Source: Bacteroidales bacterium
Lineage (GTDB): Bacteria > Bacteroidota > Bacteroidia > Bacteroidales > UBA932
Assembly: GCA_015060245.1 (NCBI GenBank)
Contig: SUYU01000003.1
Coordinates: 62,001-126,000 of the forward strand
Direction: 5' to 3'
Length of the DNA: 64,000 bases
Both the position numbers and the translations under genes were made by a program. A model generated the notes under the pieces. That model ran no database searches and had not been told where the DNA came from. It saw only the letters and a list, made by a program, of their open reading frames with translations. How positions within the stretch are numbered: position 1 is the first letter of the stretch; each line of letters begins with the position of its first letter. This document shows, piece after piece, positions 17,237-27,152 of this stretch.

Positions 17237-17244
17237 CAAAGTTA
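17237..17244 (-). promoter_or_regulatory. Putative nrdDG promoter, -7 box TAACTTTG
   Basis: Minus-strand TAACTTTG lies directly before the riboswitch, so a transcript would begin at its 5' end. There is no good -33 box. Confidence 0.55.
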
Positions 17245-17278
17245 ATAATTTATCTTATAAAAACGATGGGGCGGTACA

Positions 17279-17331
17279 GAAAAAGAGATGAACCCCAAAA
17301 GTTTTATCTCCAACTTTTGGGGTTCATCTCT
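17279..17331 (-). terminator. Intrinsic terminator of the bactofilin gene
   Basis: A perfect 18-bp stem, AGAGATGAACCCCAAAAG (17284-17301) against CTTTTGGGGTTCATCTCT (17314-17331), loop of 12, followed on the minus strand by a T-run. The 100 bases between it and the bactofilin stop also hold a small AGACC-TTCGG-GGTCT hairpin at about 17368-17382. It insulates the nrdDG promoter. Confidence 0.9.
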
Positions 17332-17433
17332 CGCCCACTTCCGGGATTCTTCTATTTTTATACAGACCCCGAAGGTCTCCTGACATCTGCACTCTATCTA
17401 TTTTTACGGTTACAGGGTTATACACCCGTGCAA

Positions 17434-17820
17434 TTACCCTCCAAAATAACCCGAGGAGATCTTTTCAAACTCTTCTTCGGTTATTATTGTGCAGTTTCCA
17501 CTGAAGCCTGCACCCATCTCAATACAGATCTTGTTGGTTCTGAGGTTTCCTGTAAACTGTGAAGAACTCTTAAGGGTTATGGCCTCCCTTGAGCAGAACT
17601 CACCCTCAACGCTTCCCCATATATCTGCACTTGCACAAATTATATTGCCTCTTACAACAGCACTCTCCCCAACGACAAGTTTGCCGCTGGTAACCATATC
17701 TCCCTCAAAATTGCCGTCGATCCTCATGTCGGATTTTGATACAAGATTACCTTTTACCTCTGTTCCCGCTGATATGCGGCTCACTTCATTGATTGAAGGT
17801 GATACGTCGTGCTTTGCCAT
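17434..17820 (-). CDS. Bactofilin family cytoskeletal protein
   Basis: A 128-residue polymer-forming protein. After a short polar N terminus (MAKHDVSPSINEV) comes the bactofilin beta-helix core with repeats such as GTEVKGNLVSKSDMRIDG, FEGDMVTSGKLVVG and GNIICASADIWG. Bactofilins form nucleotide-independent filaments and scaffold cell-wall enzymes and shape. I use ATG 17820, because the two extra upstream codons begin with TTG and lie in a TATATTTG sequence. It follows lpdA by 51 bases and is closed by a strong terminator. Confidence 0.92.
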   Translation of the reverse strand: MAKHDVSPSINEVSRISAGTEVKGNLVSKSDMRIDGNFEGDMVTSGKLVVGESAVVRGNIICASADIWGSVEGEFCSREAITLKSSSQFTGNLRTNKICIEMGAGFSGNCTIITEEEFEKISSGYFGG

Positions 17821-17871
17821 ATTCAAATATAATTAAAGTTTCAAATAGAGTCTCTTCTGACAGAGTGCATG

Positions 17872-19317
17872 CTACATATGTATAGCCTCACCATGAACGG
17901 CAGCAGCAGCCTCCATTATTCCCTCACTCATGGTAGGGTGCGGATGGATAGCCTTGATTATATCTTTTGCCGTTGCACCAATTCTCCTTGCAAGTACTAT
18001 GCCTGAAAGCATCTCGGTCACATTTGCACCAATAAGATGCGCACCAAGAATCTTGTCGGTCTGCTCATCAATGATAAGTTTTACAAAACCATCCTTCTCT
18101 CCTGCTGTAGTTGCCTTGCCGCTTGCAGTGAAAGGGAACTTGCCCACTTTATATGCAATGCCTGCCTCCTTTACCTTTTTTTCTGTCATTCCAACCGATG
18201 CAATCTCCGGTGATGTATAAGTTGCACCCGGTATATTTGAATAATCCACCGGCTCAACATCAAGACCCGCAATCTTTTCAACAGCAGCAATACCCTCTGC
18301 AGAAGCAACGTGTGCCAGAGCCGGAGTAGGAATTATGTCACCTATAGCATAGATACCCTCAACATTTGTCCTGTAGAACTGGTCAACAACCACTTTTCCC
18401 CTATTCATCTCAACACCAAGTTCCTCAAGACCCAATCCCTGTGTATTAGGAATTACTCCTACTGCAGACAATACCCTGTCAACAAGTATCTCCTCAACTC
18501 CCTTCTTGGTCTCGACAGTAAGTTTGCAGCCCTCACCTGTTGTATCAATGGCCTTCACTCCTGACGATACCATAACTTTGATTCCCATCTTGCGGAAACT
18601 GCGGCTGAGTTGGGCTGCAACATCAGCATCCTCCAACGGCACAATCTGGTCCATATATTCAATAAGGTGAACCTCAACGCCCATTGAACGGTAGAAAAAT
18701 GCCAACTCGCTGCCAATTGCACCCGAACCTATCACTGCCATGCTCTTTGGAAGTGTTTCCGGAACAAGAGCCTGTCTGTAGGAGATGATCTTTTCGCCGT
18801 CAATTGGGGCAAAAGGGAGTGCGTTTGGCCTTGCTCCTGTTGCAAGAATAATATGCTGCGCCTCAAAAATCTCTTTTGTACCCTCTTTTTCACCTTCGGT
18901 GTATGTTACCTCCACCTTGCCTGCAGCAGGAAGGAATGCAGAGCCTTTGATTACTGTAATCTTGTTCTTTTTGAAAAGGAACTCAATTCCTTTGCTCATT
19001 GTGGCTGAAACACCCCTCTCGCGCTCCACAACCCTCTTTATGTCGGGCATAGCCGCTACTGCACCTGCCTCTACCGGGTTGCCCTCCGCATCTTTGAGTT
19101 CAATGCCATAATCGCCAAGATGCTTCGTATAGTTTAGCACCTGTGCACTCTTCAAAAGAGCCTTGGTAGGTATACACCCCCAGTTAAGACAAACTCCGCC
19201 CAACTCCGCACGCTCCACAACGGCAGTGCTGAAGCCCAACTGAGAGGCTCTTATTGCGGCCACATATCCTCCAGGACCGGCACCCACTACAATCACATCA
19301 AATCTATTCTGTTCCAT
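17872..19317 (-). CDS. lpdA: Dihydrolipoyl dehydrogenase
   Basis: The E3 flavoprotein that re-oxidises dihydrolipoamide in 2-oxoacid dehydrogenase or glycine cleavage complexes, producing NADH. The 481 residues contain the FAD fingerprint GAGPGGYVAA, redox disulfide in GGVCLNWGCIPTK (Cys43, Cys48), NAD-binding GSGAIGSELA, FAD-contacting YAIGD and the C-terminal HPHPTMSE with the base histidine. No E1/E2 gene is adjacent, so the complex it serves is not shown here. It lies between secA and the bactofilin gene. Confidence 0.96.
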   Translation of the reverse strand: MEQNRFDVIVVGAGPGGYVAAIRASQLGFSTAVVERAELGGVCLNWGCIPTKALLKSAQVLNYTKHLGDYGIELKDAEGNPVEAGAVAAMPDIKRVVERERGVSATMSKGIEFLFKKNKITVIKGSAFLPAAGKVEVTYTEGEKEGTKEIFEAQHIILATGARPNALPFAPIDGEKIISYRQALVPETLPKSMAVIGSGAIGSELAFFYRSMGVEVHLIEYMDQIVPLEDADVAAQLSRSFRKMGIKVMVSSGVKAIDTTGEGCKLTVETKKGVEEILVDRVLSAVGVIPNTQGLGLEELGVEMNRGKVVVDQFYRTNVEGIYAIGDIIPTPALAHVASAEGIAAVEKIAGLDVEPVDYSNIPGATYTSPEIASVGMTEKKVKEAGIAYKVGKFPFTASGKATTAGEKDGFVKLIIDEQTDKILGAHLIGANVTEMLSGIVLARRIGATAKDIIKAIHPHPTMSEGIMEAAAAVHGEAIHM

Positions 19318-19389
19318 AATTTAAAGTTCAGTTCTTTGTTAAAATATTTGTTTTGTTGTTTTATTCTTCAAGAGATGCGGGAGGGGAGA

Positions 19390-22300
19390 TTAAGCCTCCT
19401 TTCCGTGACAATTCTTATATTTTTTACCGCTTCCGCAAGGACACGGATCATTTCTTCCAACCTTCTTTTCAACATGTACAGGGGCATTTGATTTAGGCTC
19501 CCCTGAATTTGTCGAGAGTTCAGAACGGCTGGTCTGCATATTGCTCATGTCGTTTCTTTTGCGTGCTGCCTGCTCCCTTACATTAATGTTCGGAGTCCTG
19601 CCCTCCTCACTCTGACGGAAAGGAATCTGAGCCCTGACAAGGATAGATATTACATCCCTGCTTATCTTTTCAAGCACACCTTTGAAGAGGTTGAAACTCT
19701 CAAACTTATAGATAAGAAGCGGATCTTTCTGCTCATATGAGGCATTCTGTACCGACTGCTTCAAATCATCCATTTCACGCAAATGCTCCTTCCAGTGCTC
19801 ATCAATCATGGCAAGGGTTACAGATTTTGCCAAAGCACGTGTAATCTCCTTACCCTCGCTTTCGTATGCTCTCTTTATATTTACAACAAGGTTCAAGCCC
19901 TTCGTTCCATCTGTGATTGGCAAAGCCAAATTGATATATTGTGTCTGGTTATTGTGGACATGCTCTACAATAGGCCAGGCCTGTTTTATCATGACCTCGG
20001 TTCTGCGTGAGATCATCTCCCTGATACCTTCAGCAATCTTGTCGGCAAGATCATTGTCTGAAGCGCTCTTGAAAAATGCCTCGTCAAAGTTAGGTTCAAT
20101 AGAGAGTTGACGCATAAGGTCGTATTTGAACTCCTCATAATCAGAGCCTCTGCCTGATGCCACAACATCGGCATAGTCAGTAATCATATTTTTCAAATCC
20201 ACATCTATACGCTCACCATAAAGGGCATTCCTTCTGCGTGTATAGATTACCTCCCTCTGGGAATTCATCACGTCGTCATACTCCAACAATCTCTTACGTA
20301 TGCCGAAGTTGTTCTCCTCAACCTTTTTCTGCGCCCTTTCAATGGCATTTGACAACATTGAATGCTGGAGAACCTCACCCTCCTGCATTCCCATTCTGTC
20401 CACCACTTTTGCAAGACGGTCAGAGCCGAAGAGTCTCATGAGGTCATCCTCCAATGAAACGAAAAATACAGATGATCCCGGATCTCCCTGACGGCCGGAA
20501 CGTCCACGCAACTGGCGGTCAACACGGCGGCTGTCGTGACGCTCAGTACCAATGATTGCAAGACCGCCTGCCTCCTTTACCGATGCAGGAAGTTTGATAT
20601 CGGTACCACGTCCTGCCATATTTGTAGCAATCGTTACAGCGGCTGTCTGTCCTGCTTCAGCCACAATATCAGCCTCTTTTGCATGCTGTTTTGCATTCAA
20701 TACATTATGTTTGATTCCCCTGAGTTTGAGCATACGGCTCAACAACTCCGAAATCTCAACCGATGTTGTACCCACCAATACAGGTCTGCCGGCATCCCTC
20801 AACTCAACAATCTTCTCAATTACCGCATTGTACTTATCCTTTTTAGTCCTGTAGATAAGATCTTCATTATCTTTTCTCACCACCGGACGGTTTGTAGGGA
20901 TTGTAACAACATCCAGTTTGTAGATTGACCAGAACTCTCCTGCCTCTGTCTCTGCAGTACCGGTCATACCGGCCAACTTATGGTACATTCTGAAGTAGTT
21001 CTGAAGGGTAATTGTTGCAAAAGTCTGTGTGGCAGCCTCAACCTTTACATTCTCCTTTGCCTCGATTGCCTGGTGAAGACCATCAGAATAGCGTCTGCCC
21101 TCCAAAATACGTCCGGTCTGCTCATCCACGATCTTGATCTTGTTGTCCATTGTAACATACTCGACATCCTTCTCGAACATGGTGTAGGCCTTCAGCAACT
21201 GGTTGACGGTGTGTACACGCTCCGACTTGAGAGCATAATCTGCAAGCAACTCATCTTTCTTTGCCTGTTTCTCCTCTGGAGAGAGTTCCTGTTTCTCAAG
21301 TTCAGAAATCTCAGCACCCACATCAGGAAGTATGAAGAACTTGCTGTCGCTGATATTCTTTGCAAGAGTCTCATGACCCTTGTCGGTAAGTTCCACAGAT
21401 TTGTGTTTCTCATCAATTACAAAGAAGAGGTCATCTGTAATCAGGTGCATATGCTTGTTGTTCTCCTGCATGTAAAGTGCCTCTGTACTCAAGAGCAACT
21501 GCTTGATACCCGGCTCACTCAAATATTTTATGAGCGGATTGTACCTTGGCAATCCCTTGAATGCCCTGAAGAGAATCTTTCCTCCCTCCTCCTTATTGCC
21601 TTCAGAAATGAGTCTCTTTGCTTCGTTAAGCATTTTTGTCACATCACTGCGCTGAAGGTTATACAATCTCTCCACGTAAGGCTTGTACTCCATGAACTGC
21701 TGGTCATCCCCTTTAGGTACCGGACCGGAGATGATAAGAGGTGTACGGGCATCATCAATAAGCACCGAGTCAACCTCATCAACAATTGCATAGTGGTGCT
21801 TTTTCTGCACGAGTTCGTCAACCTCTATTGCCATATTGTCGCGGAGATAATCAAAGCCGAACTCATTGTTTGTACCAAACGTGATATCAGCCCTGTATGC
21901 GGCCTTGCGCTGCTCTGAACTTGGCTGGTATTTGTCTATACAATCCACTTTAAGGCCATGGAACTGGTAAAGAGGACCCATCCACTCCGAGTCACGTTTT
22001 GAAAGATAGTCATTCACAGTAACCACATGTACGCCCTTTCCGGCCAATGCGTTGAGGAATACAGGCAAGGTAGCCACCAATGTCTTACCCTCACCGGTTG
22101 CCATCTCGGCAATTTTTCCCTGATGAAGTACTATACCGCCAATCAACTGCACATCATAATGGACCATATCCCAGGTTATCATGTTGCCACCGGCCATCCA
22201 TGAGTTTTTCCAGATGGCATAATCGCCCTCAATTGTCACAAAATCCTTTGAAGCGGCCAAATCCCTGTCAAAGTCTGTAGCCAACACCTTGATTGTGGCA

Positions 22301-22680
22301 TTCTCCTTAAATCTGCGCGCTGTTGACTTTACTATGGCAAATGCCTCAGGAAGCACCTCCATAAGAACCTCCTCAATCTGCTCATCAACCCTTTTTGTGA
22401 GTTTGTCAACCTCAGTTGCCAGTTTCTCCTTCTCGTCAGCAGGAATGTTCACATCATCGAGTTGGCCTCTCAACGCCTTCTTCTTGGCCTCATTATCTGC
22501 TATCCTTGCTGAAATTATACCTTTAATTTTTAATGTCTCGGCACGCAAATCATCATCTGACAAAATGTCAATTTTCTTGTACGCCTCCAATATTTTCGAC
22601 AGAATAGGCTGTATTTCTTTCAAATCCCTGTCAGCCTTTGAGCCGAACATCTTCTTCAAAAACCCTGAAAATGATACCAT
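19390..22680 (-). CDS. secA: Preprotein translocase ATPase SecA
   Basis: SecA drives protein export through SecYEG. The 1096-residue chain, about 200 longer than E. coli SecA, has Walker A GEGKT near 196-200, the [20 protein letters not shown]-type box, the helicase [14 protein letters not shown] region, and a C-terminal zinc site [20 protein letters not shown] that binds SecB or ribosomes. Extra length lies mainly at residues 60-100 and about 375-480 (charged, [13 protein letters not shown]), insertions I recognise as usual in Bacteroidota. It has its own -7 box at 22729-22736. Confidence 0.98.
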   Translation of the reverse strand: MVSFSGFLKKMFGSKADRDLKEIQPILSKILEAYKKIDILSDDDLRAETLKIKGIISARIADNEAKKKALRGQLDDVNIPADEKEKLATEVDKLTKRVDEQIEEVLMEVLPEAFAIVKSTARRFKENATIKVLATDFDRDLAASKDFVTIEGDYAIWKNSWMAGGNMITWDMVHYDVQLIGGIVLHQGKIAEMATGEGKTLVATLPVFLNALAGKGVHVVTVNDYLSKRDSEWMGPLYQFHGLKVDCIDKYQPSSEQRKAAYRADITFGTNNEFGFDYLRDNMAIEVDELVQKKHHYAIVDEVDSVLIDDARTPLIISGPVPKGDDQQFMEYKPYVERLYNLQRSDVTKMLNEAKRLISEGNKEEGGKILFRAFKGLPRYNPLIKYLSEPGIKQLLLSTEALYMQENNKHMHLITDDLFFVIDEKHKSVELTDKGHETLAKNISDSKFFILPDVGAEISELEKQELSPEEKQAKKDELLADYALKSERVHTVNQLLKAYTMFEKDVEYVTMDNKIKIVDEQTGRILEGRRYSDGLHQAIEAKENVKVEAATQTFATITLQNYFRMYHKLAGMTGTAETEAGEFWSIYKLDVVTIPTNRPVVRKDNEDLIYRTKKDKYNAVIEKIVELRDAGRPVLVGTTSVEISELLSRMLKLRGIKHNVLNAKQHAKEADIVAEAGQTAAVTIATNMAGRGTDIKLPASVKEAGGLAIIGTERHDSRRVDRQLRGRSGRQGDPGSSVFFVSLEDDLMRLFGSDRLAKVVDRMGMQEGEVLQHSMLSNAIERAQKKVEENNFGIRKRLLEYDDVMNSQREVIYTRRRNALYGERIDVDLKNMITDYADVVASGRGSDYEEFKYDLMRQLSIEPNFDEAFFKSASDNDLADKIAEGIREMISRRTEVMIKQAWPIVEHVHNNQTQYINLALPITDGTKGLNLVVNIKRAYESEGKEITRALAKSVTLAMIDEHWKEHLREMDDLKQSVQNASYEQKDPLLIYKFESFNLFKGVLEKISRDVISILVRAQIPFRQSEEGRTPNINVREQAARKRNDMSNMQTSRSELSTNSGEPKSNAPVHVEKKVGRNDPCPCGSGKKYKNCHGKEA

Positions 22681-22728
22681 TATATTATTATAACAATTAT
22701 TGTATTAATACACATTTAAAGTAAATTA

Positions 22729-22736
22729 CAAATATA
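22729..22736 (-). promoter_or_regulatory. Putative secA promoter, -7 box TATATTTG
   Basis: Minus-strand TATATTTG lies 48 bases before the secA ATG. A TTTG exists upstream with a 23-base spacer, slightly longer than consensus. Confidence 0.5.
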
Positions 22737-22761
22737 AGCATTACTTTGGAAATAGTAAGCA

Positions 22762-22796
22762 AAAAAAGAGCCAACCCATTGAGGATTGGCTCTTTT
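22762..22796 (-). terminator. Intrinsic terminator of the ferredoxin gene
   Basis: AAAAGAGCCAA (22764-22774) pairs with TTGGCTCTTTT (22786-22796); on the minus strand a run of Ts follows. It starts 18 bases after the ferredoxin stop and makes this a single-gene transcript. Confidence 0.92.
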
Positions 22797-22813
22797 AACT
22801 CTTGAACTGTAGA

Positions 22814-22981
22814 TTACGCCTGAGCAATTGCACCTACTGGGCAAGCAGCAGCACAAGTACCGCAATCAGTACACATATTAGGATCAATTTTGTAGATATC
22901 ACCTGCTGAAATAGCACCTACTGGACACTCATCAATACAAGTTCCGCATGCTGCGCAATCTTCTGAAATTTTGTAAGCCAT
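22814..22981 (-). CDS. 2[4Fe-4S] ferredoxin
   Basis: A 55-residue bacterial-type (clostridial) ferredoxin, read from the complement: MAYKISEDCAACGTCIDECP and, in the second half, CTDCGTCAAACPVGAIAQA. Two CxxCxxCxxxCP motifs are complete, so two [4Fe-4S] clusters are expected. It is a low-potential electron carrier for anaerobic redox enzymes such as pyruvate:ferredoxin oxidoreductase. It has its own excellent promoter (23047-23077) and terminator, so it is expressed alone, probably strongly. Confidence 0.96.
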   Translation of the reverse strand: MAYKISEDCAACGTCIDECPVGAISAGDIYKIDPNMCTDCGTCAAACPVGAIAQA

Positions 22982-23046
22982 AATTGTAAAAATTAATTGT
23001 TAACTAATGTTTATTGATTTTTTTGCATTTTCCACTAAATCGGATG

Positions 23047-23077
23047 CAAATATAATACTTAAATCTTAGTAAGCAAA
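23047..23077 (-). promoter_or_regulatory. Consensus promoter of the ferredoxin gene
   Basis: On the minus strand TTTG (23077-23074), 19 bases, then TATATTTG (23054-23047): both boxes match the Bacteroidota consensus with ideal spacing. The -33 box lies inside the last codons of the upstream M16 peptidase gene. The leader to ATG 22981 is about 60 bases and AT-rich. Confidence 0.8.
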
Positions 23078-25981
23078 AATATCTTTTTGTGACAATCTCA
23101 CAATCTTGCCATAATCTCCGTTGCCAAGACTCTGCATATCCAAATCCTTCTCGTCACCCAAAATGCCTATGTAGTATTTTCTGTCTTTGACAACCTCCTG
23201 CTGGAATTTAACAATATCAGCCAAGGTAAAGTTCTGTACCTTCTCGAACAAAAGTTTGCGGGAATCCTCTGTCAAGCCCATTTTCTGCGCACTGATATAG
23301 TTCCAAAGAATACGGTCACCAAGGATACGGTCGGTTCTGATACTTGCTATGATATTGTCCTTTGCAACAGCGAATGCAGCCTCTGACTGCGGCATGTTGT
23401 TGATGATTTCATCAAAAGCCCTGATTGCATCCATCATCTTGTCATTCTGGGTAGCAATGAACGATGTATAGTTGTAAGGAGCATCCTTATCGGCATATGC
23501 CAATTTGTATTTTGCGTTTGCAGAGTATGCAAGACCCCTTGCCTCACGCATCTCCTGGAAGACGATACTGTTCATTCCACCACCAAAATAGTTGCCGTAC
23601 ATGTTGATTATAGGAGCCTTTTCCGGATCATACTTCTCTCCTGTGTTGGAGTATGAAATCATGTAGATCTGTTTTGCATCGTAAGGTGCAATGAAGACTT
23701 TGTCCTCATTGGTCTGCAACTGTACAAATTGTCTGCTCTGTGGCATATCTTTCGGAGTCTCAGAAATATAGTGAACCTTGTTGATATCTGCCACAAACTC
23801 CTCTGCACCCATAGGACCATAATAAAGGATAGTATGCTCATAATCCATCAGATCCTTGATTTCAGAGATAAGTTGCTCTGATGTCAAAGCCTGGATCTGC
23901 TGGTTAGAGAAGATATCTGTAAATGGATTCTCAGGGCCATACTGCACATATGCTGTCATACGTATATAATTCTGGCGCTGATCCAATTTGTTGTTGATGC
24001 GAGCCTGGAAAATGTTCTGTTTCATTGCTGCCAATGCAATCTCGTCAGCCTTGCAGTTAGAAATGAACTCCTCAAAGAGTGCCAAAGCCTGATCCATATT
24101 TTCTGAGAGTCCCGACAAATTGAAGAATGTCTGGTTGTCGTTTACAGTAATCCTGTAATCGCAAGCCAAATTGTAGAACTGCTGTTTCAACTCCTCTGCC
24201 GAGTATTTGTCAGTACCCAAAAGATCGATGTAATCTGCAGCCAAAGAGAGCATCTTGCTGTCGTTTGCACCCTTGTCAAACAGATATGTAAGGGAGAATA
24301 GAGAGTTTGTAGTATTCTGTTTGTACAATACCTCAATATCAGATTTTGCCTTGGTCTTTGTAAGATCCTTCTCATAGTCTACAAATACAGGCTCGATTGG
24401 GGCAACCTCACTTGCCTGCACCTGTGCAAGGAATGCGCTCACCTTATCCCTGTTTGTATGGATAGGGGTAATTTTTGGTTTTGAAATCTTCTGCACTGAA
24501 TCATCCTTACCCTCCAACTTGTTTACCTGAACATAGTTGTTGCCGAAATGTGCATTTGCAAACTTCACGACATCCTCTTTTGTAATTTTTGACAATCTGT
24601 CAAGTTCACCCACATATTGTGCCCAAGGAATGTTGTTGATGAACGCAGTAACAAACATGTCGGCTCTTGGTGCATTCTCCTCGAGTTTCTGCATTCTCTC
24701 CCTCTTTGCATTGTTGATTGCGGCTGTAAGAAGCGCCTCGTCAAAATCACCCTTCTTAACCTTTTCAAGTGACTCGAGCATGATCTCCTTTACCTGCTCA
24801 AGAGTCTGGCCCTGTTTAGGGAAACCCTGCATGATATATGCTGTATAATCTGCCTGTGAATATGGGAATGCGTATGCGCCCAATGTTCTCTGAGCCTGAT
24901 TTATATCAAGATCCACAACACCTGCCCTTCCGTTGAAAAGCACATTGCCCAAAACATTCAGGGTATCATTCTGCATGTCAGCCATGCCGTTGAAGCGCCA
25001 GGCAAGGATTACATTTGGTGACTCCAGACCATAAACCTCCTTGACAACAGGCTCCTTGATAGGCTCCTCTTTCTTGAATTCCAATCTCTTCAACTCTTTA
25101 TTTGGAACCATGTCGCCAAAATATTTGTCAATTGTGGCAATCATCATATCAGGGTCAAAATCACCCGAAATACAGATAGCCATGTTGTTTGGAACATACC
25201 AGTTCTTGTAGTAGTTCTTGATATTTGTGATTGACGGATTCTTCAAATGCTCCTGAGTTCCAAGAATTGTCTGAGTACCGTATGGGTGGTTAGGGAACAA
25301 GGTTGCGAACATTACCTCAAGTGATTTTCTTGAATCATCAGTCAATGACATGTTCTTCTCCTCATAAACGGTCTCCAACTCAGTATGGAATCCTCTTATC
25401 ACATTATGTTTGAAACGGTCTGCCTGAACTTTCGCCCAATTCTCAATCTGGTTTGAAGGAATATCTTCAACATAAACAGTCATGTCATAACCTGTGTATG
25501 CATTGGTTCCCTGCGCACCTATTGCAGCCATAAGTTTGTCATACTCATTAGGAATGAAGTATTTTGAAGCCTCAAGGGAAAGGCTGTCAATCTGTGCATA
25601 CATTGCCTCACGCTCTGCTGGATCGGTAAGTGTCCTGTATTTCTCGAACTTTGCCTCAATCTCATCAAGCAACGGCTTTTCAGCGGCATAGTCTGATGTT
25701 CCGAACTGCTCCGAACCCTTGAACATAAGATGCTCAAAATAGTGAGCAAGACCTGTTGTTTCGCTTGGGTCATTCTTTCCGCCCACTCTAACTGCAATAT
25801 AAGTCTGGATACGCGGTTCAGCCTTGTTTACAGTCATATATACCTTAAGGCCATTGTCCAATGTGTAGATTCTTGAATTCATTGGATCACCGGCAACACT
25901 CTCATATTTGTATTTGCTGCCGCATGCTGCAATAAAAGGTATCATTATTGCAAGCATCAATAAATGTTTGAATGATTTCAT
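23066..25981 (-). CDS. M16 family zinc metallopeptidase, lipoprotein
   Basis: A 971-residue pitrilysin/insulinase-type protease with two M16 halves. The start at 25981 gives a lipoprotein signal ending FIAAC (Cys20). The first half has the inverted zinc motif HYFEH (His80, Glu83, His84) in GLAHYFEHLMFKGS and the distal glutamate in ELETVYEEKN (near Glu207). The second half (about 520-971) lacks HxxEH, as expected for the structural partner domain. It probably degrades peptides in the periplasm. It is divergent from the DUF1573 gene, with overlapping promoter regions. Confidence 0.93.
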   Translation of the reverse strand: MKSFKHLLMLAIMIPFIAACGSKYKYESVAGDPMNSRIYTLDNGLKVYMTVNKAEPRIQTYIAVRVGGKNDPSETTGLAHYFEHLMFKGSEQFGTSDYAAEKPLLDEIEAKFEKYRTLTDPAEREAMYAQIDSLSLEASKYFIPNEYDKLMAAIGAQGTNAYTGYDMTVYVEDIPSNQIENWAKVQADRFKHNVIRGFHTELETVYEEKNMSLTDDSRKSLEVMFATLFPNHPYGTQTILGTQEHLKNPSITNIKNYYKNWYVPNNMAICISGDFDPDMMIATIDKYFGDMVPNKELKRLEFKKEEPIKEPVVKEVYGLESPNVILAWRFNGMADMQNDTLNVLGNVLFNGRAGVVDLDINQAQRTLGAYAFPYSQADYTAYIMQGFPKQGQTLEQVKEIMLESLEKVKKGDFDEALLTAAINNAKRERMQKLEENAPRADMFVTAFINNIPWAQYVGELDRLSKITKEDVVKFANAHFGNNYVQVNKLEGKDDSVQKISKPKITPIHTNRDKVSAFLAQVQASEVAPIEPVFVDYEKDLTKTKAKSDIEVLYKQNTTNSLFSLTYLFDKGANDSKMLSLAADYIDLLGTDKYSAEELKQQFYNLACDYRITVNDNQTFFNLSGLSENMDQALALFEEFISNCKADEIALAAMKQNIFQARINNKLDQRQNYIRMTAYVQYGPENPFTDIFSNQQIQALTSEQLISEIKDLMDYEHTILYYGPMGAEEFVADINKVHYISETPKDMPQSRQFVQLQTNEDKVFIAPYDAKQIYMISYSNTGEKYDPEKAPIINMYGNYFGGGMNSIVFQEMREARGLAYSANAKYKLAYADKDAPYNYTSFIATQNDKMMDAIRAFDEIINNMPQSEAAFAVAKDNIIASIRTDRILGDRILWNYISAQKMGLTEDSRKLLFEKVQNFTLADIVKFQQEVVKDRKYYIGILGDEKDLDMQSLGNGDYGKIVRLSQKDIFAY

Positions 25982-26005
25982 AAGTTTGTTTGTTTTTTGA
26001 AGAAA

Positions 26006-26013
26006 CAAATTTA
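26006..26013 (-). promoter_or_regulatory. Putative promoter of the M16 peptidase gene, -7 box TAAATTTG
   Basis: Minus-strand TAAATTTG is 24 bases before ATG 25981. No TTTG at -33. It sits 13 bases from the divergent plus-strand -7 box, so the two promoters must share or compete for polymerase. Confidence 0.45.
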
Positions 26014-26026
26014 ATAAGTATTGTTG

Positions 26027-26034
26027 TATCTTTG
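26027..26034 (+). promoter_or_regulatory. Putative promoter of the DUF1573 gene, -7 box TATCTTTG
   Basis: Plus-strand TATCTTTG lies 18 bases before ATG 26053, giving a very short leader. The -33 position is not conserved. Confidence 0.5.
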
Positions 26035-26052
26035 TAAAAAATTAGGGTATTT

Positions 26053-27144
26053 ATGAGGGATTTATTTAAAATATTGCGTACACTTACAATTATATTGGCC
26101 ACCTGCAGTTTCTGCACAGCAGTCTTTGCACAAGGCTTCGACAGTGGGCTCCAGTTCAACAAGACTTCCCACAATTTTGGCAAAATATCTGTCAAGGCAG
26201 GCAAACAGGAGTGTTCATTTGAATTTACAAACAACAGCAGCCAGCCTGTTGTCATATACAATGTAATCTCCTCATGCGGTTGCGCGGAACCATCATGGCC
26301 AAAGGAGCCGATAATGCCCGGCAAGGGGGGCAAGATTTCTGTAACATACCTCAATGACCAGGGGCCATATCCGTTTGACAAAGTAATTACAGTATATACA
26401 TCGGCGGGCAAAAAGCCTGTTCTGCTGCGTATCAGCGGTATTGTTTATGAGAATGAGAAGTCAATCAAGGATATGTTTCCCATAGCGTACGGGCCGTTGG
26501 GCTTTACTAAAAAGGAGATAAGGCTCGGACAGATTGAGCAGGGATTTGTAAAGAGTTCCTCAATATCTGTTGCCAACACCTCAAACAAGCCCCAGCAGAT
26601 AACCTTTGCCAATCCTTCTGCTGGCCTTTTTGTAAAAATTTCGCCGGCAAAACTTGCACCGGGAGAGATAGCGGAGATATCCTATACGGTAAACACCAAC
26701 GAAAAGGAGAATTGGGGAAACACCATCTACTCGGCAGATATTTTATGCAATGGCGTCAAGGTGCCCAAGAGACTTGAAATCTCAACATTGATAATTGACA
26801 GATTCTCTACCCTCTCAAAAGAGGAGAAGAACAGAAGTTCTATGGTACTGGCAAAAAACAGTACTGTAAGCGTTGGCTACATAAAGAGAGGCACACCGGT
26901 AAATGCCACATTCAGTTTGAGGAATACCGGTGCCAGCGATCTCATTATAAGAAAGGCCGAAACCAATGGCAGGGAGTTTGAGATTGAATCTCCGCAAAGG
27001 GTTGCTCCGGGTGCCGAATTTACAGTAACTGCAAAAATTGACACTTCAAAATATGCCGGAGAGGAGGTCTTTACCATCACTCTTGTGACAAACTCTGCAA
27101 GCAGGCCACTGGTAAATCTCTTTGTGTCTGCAAATATCAACTGA
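26053..27144 (+). CDS. DUF1573 domain exported protein
   Basis: A 363-residue protein with signal peptide (about 1-26, ending VFAQ). The region FNKTSHNFGKISVKAGKQ...FTNNSSQPVVIYNV-SSCGCAEPSWP matches DUF1573, an Ig-like fold common in exported Bacteroidota proteins; a second copy begins near residue 245 (NSTVSVGYIKRGTPVNATFSLRNTG). Such domains are thought to mediate binding, but no specific role is known. Its stop is 8 bases from the convergent FAD oxidoreductase stop, with no terminator between. Confidence 0.85.
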   Translation: MRDLFKILRTLTIILATCSFCTAVFAQGFDSGLQFNKTSHNFGKISVKAGKQECSFEFTNNSSQPVVIYNVISSCGCAEPSWPKEPIMPGKGGKISVTYLNDQGPYPFDKVITVYTSAGKKPVLLRISGIVYENEKSIKDMFPIAYGPLGFTKKEIRLGQIEQGFVKSSSISVANTSNKPQQITFANPSAGLFVKISPAKLAPGEIAEISYTVNTNEKENWGNTIYSADILCNGVKVPKRLEISTLIIDRFSTLSKEEKNRSSMVLAKNSTVSVGYIKRGTPVNATFSLRNTGASDLIIRKAETNGREFEIESPQRVAPGAEFTVTAKIDTSKYAGEEVFTITLVTNSASRPLVNLFVSANIN

Positions 27145-27152
27145 TGGTGGCA

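Noticed and set aside
17824-17831. TATATTTG four bases before the bactofilin ATG, suggesting a leaderless transcript
   Set aside because: No -33 box at the right distance; in such AT-rich spacers the eight-base match can arise by chance.
20980-21918. 312-residue open frame on the + strand
   Set aside because: Lies entirely antisense to the conserved ATPase region of secA; composition (Leu/Cys/His-rich) is that of a shadow frame.
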